Part shown: in pieces, positions 45,355 through 54,858 of the stretch
How positions within the stretch are numbered: position 1 is the stretch's first letter
How the letters are laid out: every line of letters starts with the position of its first letter
Assembly (NCBI RefSeq): GCF_900111155.1
Contig: NZ_FOGG01000010.1
Location: forward strand, 1 to 64,000
Direction: 5' to 3'
DNA from: Pedobacter rhizosphaerae
GTDB taxonomy: Bacteria > Bacteroidota > Bacteroidia > Sphingobacteriales > Sphingobacteriaceae
Length of the DNA stretch: 64,000 nt
Notes under the pieces: generated by a model
The model's database searches: none
What the model was told of the DNA's origin: nothing
The model's input: the letters and a program-made list of their open reading frames with translations, nothing else
Position numbers and translations under genes: made by a program

Positions 45355-46317
45355 ATGAAAAGAGACCAATACAACCCTTTTAGGGTAATGGTGAGAAAAG
45401 AAATTTCAGACCAGGTGCACAGCTGGCGATTTATTTTATTGCTTGTTTTGATGCTCCTTACCTTTGCAGCCTCAATGTACATCTCAGCATCCAATATCCG
45501 CACAGCTTTCAGCAACACGGATGACCCAGACCACTCTTTTCTATATCTTAAGCTGCTAGGTGCCACAGATGGTTCGATGCCACCATTTCATGTGCTGATG
45601 AGTTTTCTCGCGCCATTATTAGGCATTAGCATGGGCTTTGATGCCATTAACTCGGAACAGAACAGTGGCTCCCTTACCAGATTACTAGCCCAACCCATTT
45701 ATCGGGACAACGTACTGCTTGCCAAATTCTACAGCGGTATGCTAATTATCGGTACCCTTTTTATTTCACTAACCCTGCTGATGTTGGGTGCAGGGCTGAT
45801 CATTACCGGAGTAAGGATCGAGCCTGCAGAGTTATTGCGTGTTTTGGCATTCGTGATTATTACTATCGTTTATGTGGGGTTTTACCTGAGCCTATCCATA
45901 CTGCTTTCGATCGCTTTTCGCCAGGCAGCAACATCGGCGCTATGCGCGCTGGGGGTCTGGCTGTTTTTTACAGTTTTTTACCCCATGATCGTCAATCTGG
46001 CCATCAGGGCCATATTACCTGATCCGGCTAACCTCAGCCAGGCGCAGATTTTGGGATACAATGAACTCATCTTAGATATCATGAGAATGGCTCCCGGCCA
46101 GCTTTACAGCGATTCATCAACTACCATACTTATGCCGTCCATTAGGAGCCTGGGGCCGCTGAGCATGGAGCAGCTCTCTGGCGCGATCCCTTCCCCACTT
46201 CCCATCCGAGAAAGCCTGGTAATTGTATGGCCACAGCTTAGCGGACTGCTGGCGGGAAGTATTGCCTGTTTCGCATTGGCATATTATCTTTTTATGCGCA
46301 GAGAGATCAGGAGCTAA
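45355..46317 (+). CDS. ABC-2 type permease
   Basis: 320 residues from ATG 45355, chosen because it follows the ATPase stop by 10 bases; the frame is open further upstream inside the ATPase gene. About six helices: WRFILLLVLMLLTFAASMYI, a large periplasmic loop with DDPDHSFLYL, LIIGTLFISLTLLMLGAGLI, VLAFVIITIVYVGFYLSLSI, ATSALCALGVWLFFTVFYPM, and LSGLLAGSIACFALAYYLF. LLRVLAF and NSEQNSGSLTRLLAQPIYRD are typical of ABC-2 membrane proteins such as NosY. It forms the exporter with the ATPase. Confidence 0.92.
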   Translation: MKRDQYNPFRVMVRKEISDQVHSWRFILLLVLMLLTFAASMYISASNIRTAFSNTDDPDHSFLYLKLLGATDGSMPPFHVLMSFLAPLLGISMGFDAINSEQNSGSLTRLLAQPIYRDNVLLAKFYSGMLIIGTLFISLTLLMLGAGLIITGVRIEPAELLRVLAFVIITIVYVGFYLSLSILLSIAFRQAATSALCALGVWLFFTVFYPMIVNLAIRAILPDPANLSQAQILGYNELILDIMRMAPGQLYSDSSTTILMPSIRSLGPLSMEQLSGAIPSPLPIRESLVIVWPQLSGLLAGSIACFALAYYLFMRREIRS

Positions 46318-46555
46318 ATACCAGCTAAGTACTTTTAGCAAAAAACCAAAATTAGAAATTACAGCCCTCTATTAATTATTGATGACAGAAAAGAAAGGAC
46401 TGCTGGAAAAATTAGTATTTGTTGATCAGATGTCTGTAAAAAGACAGATTTTCTTATGGGCCTAAAGTTTGTGTTATAGTAGACATGGATGAGCTTTTTC
46501 GCTGTCCTATTTAGATGTACCTCCAAATCCGGGAGACGATCTTTTTTTGATGATA

Positions 46556-46920
46556 CTAGGCCACCGTGGCTGTAATATGTTTCCTTAGAATTTTATACAA
46601 GAGTTCAATATCAAACGGCTTTTTGATGTATCCATCAAAGCCAGATTTTAACGCAACCGTATCGATGTTATTGTTGCAGCTTGTAGCGATAACAGGTAGG
46701 TTGGGATAGCATTGTTTAATGGTTCTTAGGATCTCCAGACACTTTTGACATCTATCCTAAAGTCAAGAACGACAACGTGAGGACGCTTGGAGTCAATGAG
46801 TGAAATGAAATCTGCATCGGAGTCCTGAAGCGCATAGACAATAAAATTTTCGTATTCCAGGGCTAGAGTTAAAACCTCTAATACCGAACTGTCCGTTTCC
46901 TGCAAAAGTATTCTTCCCAT
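46556..46920 (-). pseudogene. Frameshifted receiver-domain protein
   Basis: Two frames together give a full receiver domain. The N-terminal frame from ATG 46920 reads MGRILLQETDSSVLEVL and HVVVLDFRID, with Asp53 as phosphoacceptor. At about 46743, inside an A4 run on the coding strand, the frame is lost; the -1 frame resumes with CLEILRTIKQCYPNLPVIAT and ends GYIKKPFD...ITATVA at TAG 46556. One base is missing. It may be a real pseudogene or a sequence error. The first strand, LLQETD, has a modified acidic pair. Confidence 0.8.
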
Positions 46921-47257
46921 ACTACCTACTTATTTGTTAACCAAAAAAAGAATGCAAACTGGCGAAGCCAAGGTTTTTGGACGGCGCAAAATATACAATA
47001 AGTATTTGAAAAACATAAAAGGTTATTCTAGTAAGATCAGAGACCGGAAGGAATTCAAATTTAGGATTATGTATGTTGTTCTTGTTTGATTAAGACTCAT
47101 CGTATAAATATAAAAACACAAGCTAATTTTACTTCATCTTTTTCCGAAGGGGTCTTCTCGGAGGTAGTGCTCAGCAGTTACTTTTCAACAGGATGTTTAA
47201 AATTAAATCATTAGAAAAAATTAGCTGTTTATAAATTTAGAAATCAAAAATCTGATC
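46921..47257. other. Intergenic, no gene seen
   Basis: About 340 bases of AT-rich DNA between the divergent genes at 46920 and 47258; it probably contains promoters for both, but no clear motif was found. Confidence 0.5.
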
Positions 47258-47452
47258 ATGAACGCAATTACTAGTATTGAATCTTATAGAAGAGCACTCC
47301 TAAGAATCAATTACCTTATGAATAAAGGTAGCCAGGGAATATCTTTCTATGAGCTGTCTGAAATTACTGCTCTAAGACTAGCTGCTTCTGAATTTGAGAA
47401 GATACGTTACGACCATTCACTATCTAACGAAATTGTCGATCATTCACTGTGA
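47258..47452 (+). CDS. Small protein, HigA-like N-terminal segment
   Basis: 64 residues. The start (ITSIESYRRALLRINYLMNKG) resembles the first helices of HigA-type antitoxins (I.te.dY..Al.rI..Lm) but the expected HTH is missing. The rest is a short helix (ITALRLAASEFEKIRYDHSL). It could be a truncated antitoxin or an unrelated small protein. No toxin gene is adjacent. Confidence 0.45.
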   Translation: MNAITSIESYRRALLRINYLMNKGSQGISFYELSEITALRLAASEFEKIRYDHSLSNEIVDHSL

Positions 47453-47920
47453 TACAACATATCTTAACCATAACCTTAGAATCGAGAAAATGGTCTAACC
47501 ACAAAGTCGATTTACCATTCCTAAATAGCTATTTTCCAACCCCACTGTATGCGCGTCTTGAACGCGCAGCAGCAAAATGCTGGCGAATTTCATCTCGTGA
47601 ATGAGGACATTTCAAAAAAATTGATGCGAATTCTATTCCAATTACTCGATAACTCGGAATTAAAATTGTTCATGGCTCGATTGGCTATTGCGCGAGTCAA
47701 TCCATACACCTATTAGTGGTGAACCCACAGCCAAGTAGGTCATGCTTCGCAAACAATGAGATGAAAATACTAGAATATTGGAGTTATGGCGTTATAAATA
47801 AGAATATCAACCAGTAAAACAACCTGAATTTCAAAGATGATAATCCACTATTGAGTCAAATGACCAGCCATAAGATCCATTCTGGGGTTGACTATCGAAC
47901 TATTTGCTTTTGTTTTAGGT
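47453..47920. other. Intergenic region with one weak short frame
   Basis: About 470 bases. A 55-codon frame at 47549-47716 (MRVLNAQQQNAGEFHLVNED...) has no recognisable pattern; I would rate it at 0.2. Nothing else is supported. Confidence 0.4.
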
Positions 47921-47966
47921 AATGAAACATCAGCCCTCAGATAAATCTGAAGGCTAATGTTTCATT
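47921..47966 (-). terminator. 22-bp stem-loop after uptake operon 2
   Basis: Arms 47921-47942 and 47945-47966 pair over 22 bases with a 2-base loop; the stem begins AATGAAACAT. The two non-Watson-Crick positions are C-A on the plus strand but G-U on the minus strand, so the minus-strand RNA forms a continuous helix. It lies 20 bases after the stop of the last operon 2 gene. There is no U-run, so it may protect the 3' end rather than terminate. Confidence 0.6.
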
Positions 47967-47986
47967 TACACAAATGTATTTGAAGG

Positions 47987-49912
47987 TTATTTTCCTTCAC
48001 TCTTACCCTGAAGCAATACCGAAATTTGTGCGTCGAGTTTTTTCTGTAATATTTCGCCTTCAAATCCGATAGTTCTAAATTGTAACTTGCCGGCCTGATC
48101 AATTACTGCAATGGTAGGAATCACAGTAAAACCTAACTTTTCGCCAATATTTTTATCGTTATTGAAGTAAACCGGAAACTTATATTGTGGATTTTGCTTC
48201 ACCCATTTCTGGGCATCTTGTATGGTATTGTTTGATCCGCTATTAACCACCATAAACATCACATTGGAATTATTTTTGTATTTTTCGTAAACCTTATGAA
48301 AATAGGGCATTTCTTGCATACAAGGCACACACCAGGTAGCCCAAAAATCAAGAATAACAATCTTCCCTGCCATCATTTGTTGGGTAACTGGCTTTCCTTC
48401 CAAAGTAACCAATCCAGATAATTCTGGCCCAGGCTTGTTCATCATCAGAGCTTTTGTTGTAGCCTGGAGCTGTGCAATTTCAAGTTTCTCAAGTTCTGAA
48501 ATTTTTGTTCTAAAAGCATCTTCAGAGCTGTTGTATTTCAAAAAATAATCCTTTGCACTTTTTAAAACCACCGAGTCAGTAGGATTTTTAACCAGCAATC
48601 TCCAAAGCGTTTTAAAAGCGAGTTCATTTTCGCCAAGGCCTGCAAATACATTTGCACTGTTTATTAGCGCTTCTCTTCCATCAGATATTTTTACGACTTT
48701 ATTAGCTAATATTTTAGCCGAATCTAATCCTTGTAGTCTGATATAATTTAATGCTTTTAATGAATATAGTGCTGACTTTGCTTCTGCAACTGCCTGTTTT
48801 CGGGTGCTGTCTGCCACATACGATGGAATATGACCAAATTCTGGGAAGTATCTGATAATTCCCACTGGCCACTGGTCTGCCAGTGCTAAAGATTTATCAG
48901 CATAAATTATGGCCGCTTCAGGTGCAATTTCATTGGCCGTTAGCTTTGCAGATATATTTTTGAAGGTTTCAGGAGTGTATGGATTGGCTTTAGTATATAA
49001 TTTTGAAGCATGATAAAGCGCTTTTGCTGCGTCTTTAACCGAAGCATAATATTCAAATAACATCTTATGGATACCTTCCGATCCTTCCTCACCGAGATCA
49101 TCACTTTTTTTCAACAAAGCCTCTAATTTTGCTACCCGAACCTTAGGATCTTTTTCTTTGGCGATAATACCGGCTCGAAGGTCTTTGGATAAATCAGCAT
49201 CCGGAAAACGGTCCATAATTACCTTTCGAACTGAATCCAATCTGGTTTTTTCTCCAATCATCAGGTAGCCCATCGTTACCAGGTTAACATTTCCAGGCAA
49301 CGTAGGATTCTCTTCGAGTTTATTGGCAATAATTTTACGGGCCTCCTGCCTGAACCTTAATTTTTCTTCAGGCTTGCTGGCCATTGCCATTTTCACTACG
49401 AGTTGCGCTACTTTAGCTTCGTAATTATCCGGGTAATTAATCAGTTCATGATTTAATAACACTAACTTGTTGGCTTGCAAATTTGGCGACTTGGGCATTT
49501 GGGCAGACAGGCTATAGGATTCATGCAGCAAACTGTTTTTAACCCTTTTTTCGCCATCGTATACGGGTAAAGTATAGTGTCGATCCGTTGCGGGCTTTTG
49601 TATTTCTTCCCCGTTTTGGAGATAAAAAGTAGCAAAAGTGGCAAACCTGCCGGCTACAAAGGTAGCTTTCCATTTATTCCCTTCCCGTATCATGGGCATT
49701 TTCCAGGGAAGATCATAAAACGTTGAATAGGTAAAAACGATTGTTACAGAAGGGGCATCGGCTGCAATCTTCCCATCAGCCAGACTAGGATCGTAAGTGA
49801 TCGTGATCAAATCACCACGTTGTACTTTGGTTGGATTGATGGATAAAGATTGACCCTGAGTCTGCAAAACTACAGAAAACAGGATCAAAAAACCAAGTAT
49901 TGACTTTTTCAT
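47987..49912 (-). CDS. Large TlpA-like thioredoxin protein of uptake operon 2
   Basis: About 641 residues from ATG 49912; an ATG nine bases upstream also exists. Signal peptide MKKSILGFLILFSVVLQTQG. The N-terminal part has a beta domain (about 25-130), then a long helical region with TPR-like pairs (about 140-470). The C-terminal thioredoxin domain (about 500-635) has FWATWCVPCMQEMP as redox centre and TVIPTIAVIDQAG with the cis-Pro. It is a periplasmic redox protein with a long adaptor. Gap to SusD is 11 bases. Confidence 0.88.
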   Translation of the reverse strand: MKKSILGFLILFSVVLQTQGQSLSINPTKVQRGDLITITYDPSLADGKIAADAPSVTIVFTYSTFYDLPWKMPMIREGNKWKATFVAGRFATFATFYLQNGEEIQKPATDRHYTLPVYDGEKRVKNSLLHESYSLSAQMPKSPNLQANKLVLLNHELINYPDNYEAKVAQLVVKMAMASKPEEKLRFRQEARKIIANKLEENPTLPGNVNLVTMGYLMIGEKTRLDSVRKVIMDRFPDADLSKDLRAGIIAKEKDPKVRVAKLEALLKKSDDLGEEGSEGIHKMLFEYYASVKDAAKALYHASKLYTKANPYTPETFKNISAKLTANEIAPEAAIIYADKSLALADQWPVGIIRYFPEFGHIPSYVADSTRKQAVAEAKSALYSLKALNYIRLQGLDSAKILANKVVKISDGREALINSANVFAGLGENELAFKTLWRLLVKNPTDSVVLKSAKDYFLKYNSSEDAFRTKISELEKLEIAQLQATTKALMMNKPGPELSGLVTLEGKPVTQQMMAGKIVILDFWATWCVPCMQEMPYFHKVYEKYKNNSNVMFMVVNSGSNNTIQDAQKWVKQNPQYKFPVYFNNDKNIGEKLGFTVIPTIAVIDQAGKLQFRTIGFEGEILQKKLDAQISVLLQGKSEGK

Positions 49913-49923
49913 AGGTATCATAT

Positions 49924-51375
49924 CTAATTATATCCAGGATTTTGAACCATATTTGGATTAGTACGCATAGGCTCATTTGGTATTGGAAATAAAACGGCTG
50001 TCGATTTCCATGTAGTTTTGCTTTGAGATAATATATCATCCGCACGTGTTTTGCTTGCATCTCCCGATAAACTTTTCCATCGTTTCAAATCTAACCAGCG
50101 ATGCCCCCATTCTGAAAATAGCTCTACCCTTCTTTCCTGCTCTACCTGAGTCATAGCAATCGCCTGCGATGTGGCAGTGGCAAGCGGAGATAAGCCTGCA
50201 CGGTCACGAATAATGTTCAGGTCATCTTTCGCTTCTGATAACTTGTTGAGTTGAATTCTTGCTTCTGCACGGATGAGATAGGCCTCGGCAAACCTGAGCA
50301 CCATGGAATATTCTGTTGCAGCAGCACCAGAAGCTCCAACCCTTACTTTATATTTGAAAGGATAACGATGAATTACCGGTGGAGTTGCGCTAGTAGAGTA
50401 CTCTCCAACCCAGTTGGTAAAGCGTTTATCTCCCGCCTCGAAACCTGTTTCCAGGCCTAAAGAGCCTTTAGTTAAACGATAAAAAGGTGCTCCGGTAGAA
50501 ATCAGTGTATTGCCTTCCCAGGTATTCCGGCCGCCGAGTGTATTTACAACCTGAAGCTGCCATACCGCTTCATTGCTGTTCTTTAAAAAGACCTTGCTCA
50601 TATGTGCTGCATTGTTCGGATCAGTATTTTTCAATAGCGAATACTGGCTAGTAGTGGCAATTACCTCACTGGCTTCAGTTTCGGCCAGCGCATGGTTGCC
50701 AATATAAAGGTATGCCCGTGAAAGTAAAAGTGTAGCAGCAGTTTTATTCGGACGAATGCGTTCGCCATTTCCAGGATAGGCCAATACTAAAAGTTGTTTA
50801 GCATCTTTTAAATCCTGAATAATAGCGGCATAAACTTCTGCCTTTGGCGTTCTCGCTTTGCTGGTATTGGTTAATACATCGGTATTTAAGATTAGCGGAA
50901 CATCTCCAAAGAAATTAACCAGATAAAAATGGCAAAAAGCCCTCATAAACTTCGCTTCACCCAGCAGCTGATTTTTTACTGCTGGGCTTAAAGTCGTAGA
51001 GGCATTTACCCCTTCAATAATAGCATTTGAACGATAAATAAAATTGTATGGCGAAGACCACATTAACCCTACATAGGTATTGCCTGGTGTAAGTGCATTA
51101 TTCTTGAACTCATCGAAATTGGCTAGTACCGAGGAATATACAAATTCGTCTGCAGCCATAGCACAGGTAAAACTGGTAAGTACATTGGCAAACTGATAAT
51201 TAAAAGCATTCATATCGCTGTAGATTCCAACCATGGCCGAGGTTGCAGTGGCATCAGTAGTAAAAACGCTTCCTGTAACCAATTGATCTTTCGGATCTTC
51301 TATGTCGACATATTTTTTGCAGGACACAATTGAACTTAACACTGCAATCGATAATATATAATAGATAATTTTCAT
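49924..51375 (-). CDS. SusD/RagB-like nutrient-binding lipoprotein (operon 2)
   Basis: 483 residues with lipobox VLSSIVSCKKY. The SusD fold shows in LLGEAKFMRAFCHFYLVNFF, TPKAEVYAAIIQDLKDAKQL and LLSRAYLYIGNHALAETEAS, plus the C-terminal RVELFSEWGHRWLDLKRW and VLFPIPNEPMRTNPNMVQNPGY. These are TPR-like helices and the typical end of the family. It lies 19 bases after the SusC stop. No glycosidase is near, so the substrate is unknown. Confidence 0.93.
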   Translation of the reverse strand: MKIIYYILSIAVLSSIVSCKKYVDIEDPKDQLVTGSVFTTDATATSAMVGIYSDMNAFNYQFANVLTSFTCAMAADEFVYSSVLANFDEFKNNALTPGNTYVGLMWSSPYNFIYRSNAIIEGVNASTTLSPAVKNQLLGEAKFMRAFCHFYLVNFFGDVPLILNTDVLTNTSKARTPKAEVYAAIIQDLKDAKQLLVLAYPGNGERIRPNKTAATLLLSRAYLYIGNHALAETEASEVIATTSQYSLLKNTDPNNAAHMSKVFLKNSNEAVWQLQVVNTLGGRNTWEGNTLISTGAPFYRLTKGSLGLETGFEAGDKRFTNWVGEYSTSATPPVIHRYPFKYKVRVGASGAAATEYSMVLRFAEAYLIRAEARIQLNKLSEAKDDLNIIRDRAGLSPLATATSQAIAMTQVEQERRVELFSEWGHRWLDLKRWKSLSGDASKTRADDILSQSKTTWKSTAVLFPIPNEPMRTNPNMVQNPGYN

Positions 51376-51394
51376 TTTGATTTGATTTTAAGGA

Positions 51395-54300
51395 TTAGAA
51401 TGAAACCTGTAGTCCTGCTGTATAAATACTTAACGGAGGAAGTGCATATCCTTTCGTTTCCGGATCAAAGCCATCATATCCGGTAATGGTAAATAGGTTT
51501 TGTGCCTGAAGGTATAAGCTGATGTTATTGAACTTCCAGCTCTTTAGCATTTCCGAGAAGTTGTATTTTAGCGAAACATTCTTCAATCTGATAAATGAAG
51601 CATCTACCCAGTTGGCACTTGAGAGACGATAGTTATTCTGGTATGCGGTATAGGTTGGTTTGCCAGCGGTTGAGCTTGCTCCAGGAATAGAAGCCTGGTT
51701 TCCAGGGGTCGTCCACCTTTCCAAAGCGCTAATATCTTTGTTTCTTAATGGGTAGCCGTTCGAATAGCTCAGGTAGCCATAATTTAAACTCGGTCCTTCC
51801 TGCTTGACAAATTGGAAAAAGAAATCGAAGCTGAAGTTCTTATAGGTAAAGCTGTTTTGTAAACCTCCGTAAAATTTGGGCATGCTGTTTCCAATCACCA
51901 CCAGATCTGCAGGATCTGAAATTGCCTTATCACCATTTAAGTCCCTAAATTCTGGCACCCCAGTGGCAGGGTTAATACCCTGAAAATCAAAACCCTTTAC
52001 AATAGCAATAGGCTGGCCGATTACAAAACGATTAGCATTGGCCGAATTTGCAAGATCCGGGTATTCCAGTAATTTTGTGCGTGCGAAAGTTATGTTAAAT
52101 GAAGTATTCCAGGAAAATTTTTCCTTTCTTACATTAACCGAACTCAGTTCAATTTCCAATCCTTTGTTTTCTACCAAAGCTGGAAGATTGGCTTGATATT
52201 GCGTAAAGCCTGACTGAGAAGAAAGGGTACTCCCAATCAATTGATTATTTGATCGGTTTCTGTAAAAATTTGTCGTTAAAAGTAATCTTTCATTGAAAAA
52301 TCCAAGATCCAGACCAGCCTCTATTTTTTTGTTCACTTCCCAACTATAATTTGGATTTGGGAAACGGCTTGGTGCAATACCACCAATACCTCCATACGGG
52401 TAGCTTGTAGGCGACCAGCTATCCAGAAACTGATAATCCCCGATTTGATCGTTACCCACGGTTCCGAAACTCCCCCTTAGTTTACCAAAGCTTAAAAAGG
52501 AAAGGTTATCCTTAATGAAAGATTCATTAGCAAATAACCAGGCCGCACCTACTGCACCAAAATTCCCGAATCGGTTATTGGGTCCAAATTTAGAAGAGCC
52601 ATCTCTGCGGAAAGTTCCGTTAACGATATATTTTTCATCCCAATTATAAGTTAAACGACCAAAAACCGAAGTATAGCGATATTTAGTATATGTGTAGGTA
52701 CGAGGCGTAATTAAAGTTGCTGCCTTAATATTGTCGAGCTGTTGATCACTTACATAACCACTACCAACAAGCGACTGCGTCTCCCTTAAACTATGCTGCC
52801 ATGTTCCGCCAATCAAAGCCGAAAGTTTGCCTTTACCAAGGTTTAAGTTATAGTTTAGTTGTGGCTCTACAATATAGGAATTGAGTTTTCCATCACCATA
52901 ATTTGCTGAGCTTCCGCTATAGGTTAGAGGATTAAAACCCAATTTTGGAAAAGTTTGGGTTTGATCCATGTTCATCCTGTTAAAACCAGCGCTAACCTTT
53001 GCTGTAAGGCCACGGATAAGTTCATAACTTAATGAGGTATTTCCAAAAATATTGGTAGTATTGGTAACGTTGGTTCGCTCGAAATAGGCCATTGGGTTTT
53101 GCTCGTTTCCAACCCAGTAATAATTGCCTAGTGCATCATATATGGGAAAGTTGGGGGCCAAATTGAAAAAACTAGTTACATCACTTGGCAAATTATTATT
53201 TTGATCGAGTGTATACTTCAAAGAGCTTGTAAACTGGAACTTCTTATCCAGCGAACTATGATTTAAGGAAAGATTTAAGGCACCTCTTTTATAACCAAGA
53301 TCTCCGGGAAGAACCGTTTTTTCGTCCCTAAAAGTTCCGCTGATCAAATAATTGGTTTGTTCATTACCTCCTTTAAAACCTAACTGCAACTCGGTTAAAT
53401 TCCCTGATTCTCCGATTAACTTATCTTGCCAGTTTTGATCGAGATTTTGATCCCATAGCAGTAAATCTGGCGCCTGGGTTTCTGTTGGTGTTACTGCATC
53501 ATTGGCATAAGCTTCACGTCTCATTGCCAGATACTCGGCACCATTGAGCATTTTTACCCTTTTATTAATCGAAGAAATACCAGTATAAACATTCGCGTTA
53601 AATTCTGGTTTGCCGGCCTTTCCTCTTTTTGTAGTAATCAGGATAACACCATTGGCGCCCCTGGATCCATAAATGGCAGTTGCATCGGCATCCTTTAATA
53701 TATCAATTTGTTCAATATCACTTGGGTTGATACTGCTTAAGGGAGTTTGAGCACCATTGGCAGCATTAAAACTTGATAAGCTCTCTGAAATAAAGGGTAC
53801 CCCATCAACGATATAAAGTGGATCATTACCCGAAGAGATGGAGTTCTGGCCTCTTAGCCTAACAGTATAACCAGAACCTGGATAGCCTGTAATTGAAGAA
53901 ATATCAAGTCCGGCAACTCGGCCTTGTAAGGCAGCTAAGGGATCTGCTACTGGCTGGTTGGCGATCTGGGCTGCACTTACAGAAGTCACCGAACCTGTAT
54001 TTGCCCTCCTAGTAGTTGTACCATAACCAATTACCACAACAGCATCCAGCGTTCCAGCTTCAGGTTTTAAACTGATGTTAATTGTTGTACCGGCACTTAC
54101 CTTGGTTTCTATGCTTGCATAACCAATATAACTGAATACCAGAACATCATCTGTTGAGGCCTGTATCCTGAATGCACCTCTACCATCTGTAATGGTTTGC
54201 ACTGCCTTACCTTTAACCCTTACAGAAACCCCCGGCATCTCTTGTCCCTTTTCATCTTTAACAACTCCGGTAATTTCCTGTCTGGTAAAACCTTGTTCGT

Positions 54301-54712
54301 CCCTTGCAATAGTGGATCGGGTAATAATAATGCTATTATTTACTACCTTATATTTGAGGTCATTATGTTCAAATAGTTCATCCAAAATTTGTTTAACTGA
54401 TCTTGTTTTAGCTATCAGTACTGGCGCTTTTAATCCGGAAATGACTTCATTACGATAAGCAAAACGAAATTCGGTTTGTGCTTCAATTCTGGAAAATGCA
54501 TCTTTTAAGCTGCCTGAAGGAAACCCAGAGGAAATATTAATCTCTTGAAGATTTTGCGCCGAACCCGGCGTTGCAAACAGACTGCCAATAGTAAAAATGG
54601 AGATCAGTAGTAAGACTGCATTTACTTTCATAAAAAATCTCAGTTTTTTGATTATAGGTTGGTAATAAGTCAATAGGGATTGACTTGCAAAAGGTGTATA
54701 TTTATAATACAT
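51395..54712 (-). CDS. SusC/RagA-like TonB-dependent transporter with STN domain (operon 2)
   Basis: About 1105 residues from ATG 54712; the frame extends to 54772, but that start would place a GC-rich hairpin (54758-54780) inside the gene. Signal peptide about 29-53 (MKVNAVLLLISIFTIGSLFA). STN domain (LKDAFSRIEAQTEFRFAYRN), carboxypeptidase-like domain (VKDEKGQEMPGVSVRVKG), DAVVVIGYGTTTRRANTGSV, plug with SGNDPLYIVDGVPF and TAIYGSRGANGVILITTKRG, and a barrel ending SIYTAGLQVSF. The STN domain predicts signalling to the FecR upstream. Confidence 0.93.
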   Translation of the reverse strand: MYYKYTPFASQSLLTYYQPIIKKLRFFMKVNAVLLLISIFTIGSLFATPGSAQNLQEINISSGFPSGSLKDAFSRIEAQTEFRFAYRNEVISGLKAPVLIAKTRSVKQILDELFEHNDLKYKVVNNSIIITRSTIARDEQGFTRQEITGVVKDEKGQEMPGVSVRVKGKAVQTITDGRGAFRIQASTDDVLVFSYIGYASIETKVSAGTTINISLKPEAGTLDAVVVIGYGTTTRRANTGSVTSVSAAQIANQPVADPLAALQGRVAGLDISSITGYPGSGYTVRLRGQNSISSGNDPLYIVDGVPFISESLSSFNAANGAQTPLSSINPSDIEQIDILKDADATAIYGSRGANGVILITTKRGKAGKPEFNANVYTGISSINKRVKMLNGAEYLAMRREAYANDAVTPTETQAPDLLLWDQNLDQNWQDKLIGESGNLTELQLGFKGGNEQTNYLISGTFRDEKTVLPGDLGYKRGALNLSLNHSSLDKKFQFTSSLKYTLDQNNNLPSDVTSFFNLAPNFPIYDALGNYYWVGNEQNPMAYFERTNVTNTTNIFGNTSLSYELIRGLTAKVSAGFNRMNMDQTQTFPKLGFNPLTYSGSSANYGDGKLNSYIVEPQLNYNLNLGKGKLSALIGGTWQHSLRETQSLVGSGYVSDQQLDNIKAATLITPRTYTYTKYRYTSVFGRLTYNWDEKYIVNGTFRRDGSSKFGPNNRFGNFGAVGAAWLFANESFIKDNLSFLSFGKLRGSFGTVGNDQIGDYQFLDSWSPTSYPYGGIGGIAPSRFPNPNYSWEVNKKIEAGLDLGFFNERLLLTTNFYRNRSNNQLIGSTLSSQSGFTQYQANLPALVENKGLEIELSSVNVRKEKFSWNTSFNITFARTKLLEYPDLANSANANRFVIGQPIAIVKGFDFQGINPATGVPEFRDLNGDKAISDPADLVVIGNSMPKFYGGLQNSFTYKNFSFDFFFQFVKQEGPSLNYGYLSYSNGYPLRNKDISALERWTTPGNQASIPGASSTAGKPTYTAYQNNYRLSSANWVDASFIRLKNVSLKYNFSEMLKSWKFNNISLYLQAQNLFTITGYDGFDPETKGYALPPLSIYTAGLQVSF

Positions 54713-54757
54713 TGCAAAGGTTTTAGGTTGTCGATTGATATGATTTAAAACTGTTGT

Positions 54758-54780
54758 AAGCCCCGGTGGCACCCGGGGTT
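54758..54780. repeat. GC-rich hairpin between fecR and susC
   Basis: AAGCCCCGG (54758-54766) pairs with CCGGGGTT (54773-54780) around TGGCAC. It lies in the gap between the FecR stop at 54859 and the SusC start at 54712, where it could separate the sigma/FecR message from SusCD. Confidence 0.6.
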
Positions 54781-54858
54781 TACTTTTATCAGATCTTGCT
54801 TTAAGTTGGCGATATATTTTTCTTCATCTACTTTTTTGGTTGGTTTTATAGTCTATAT

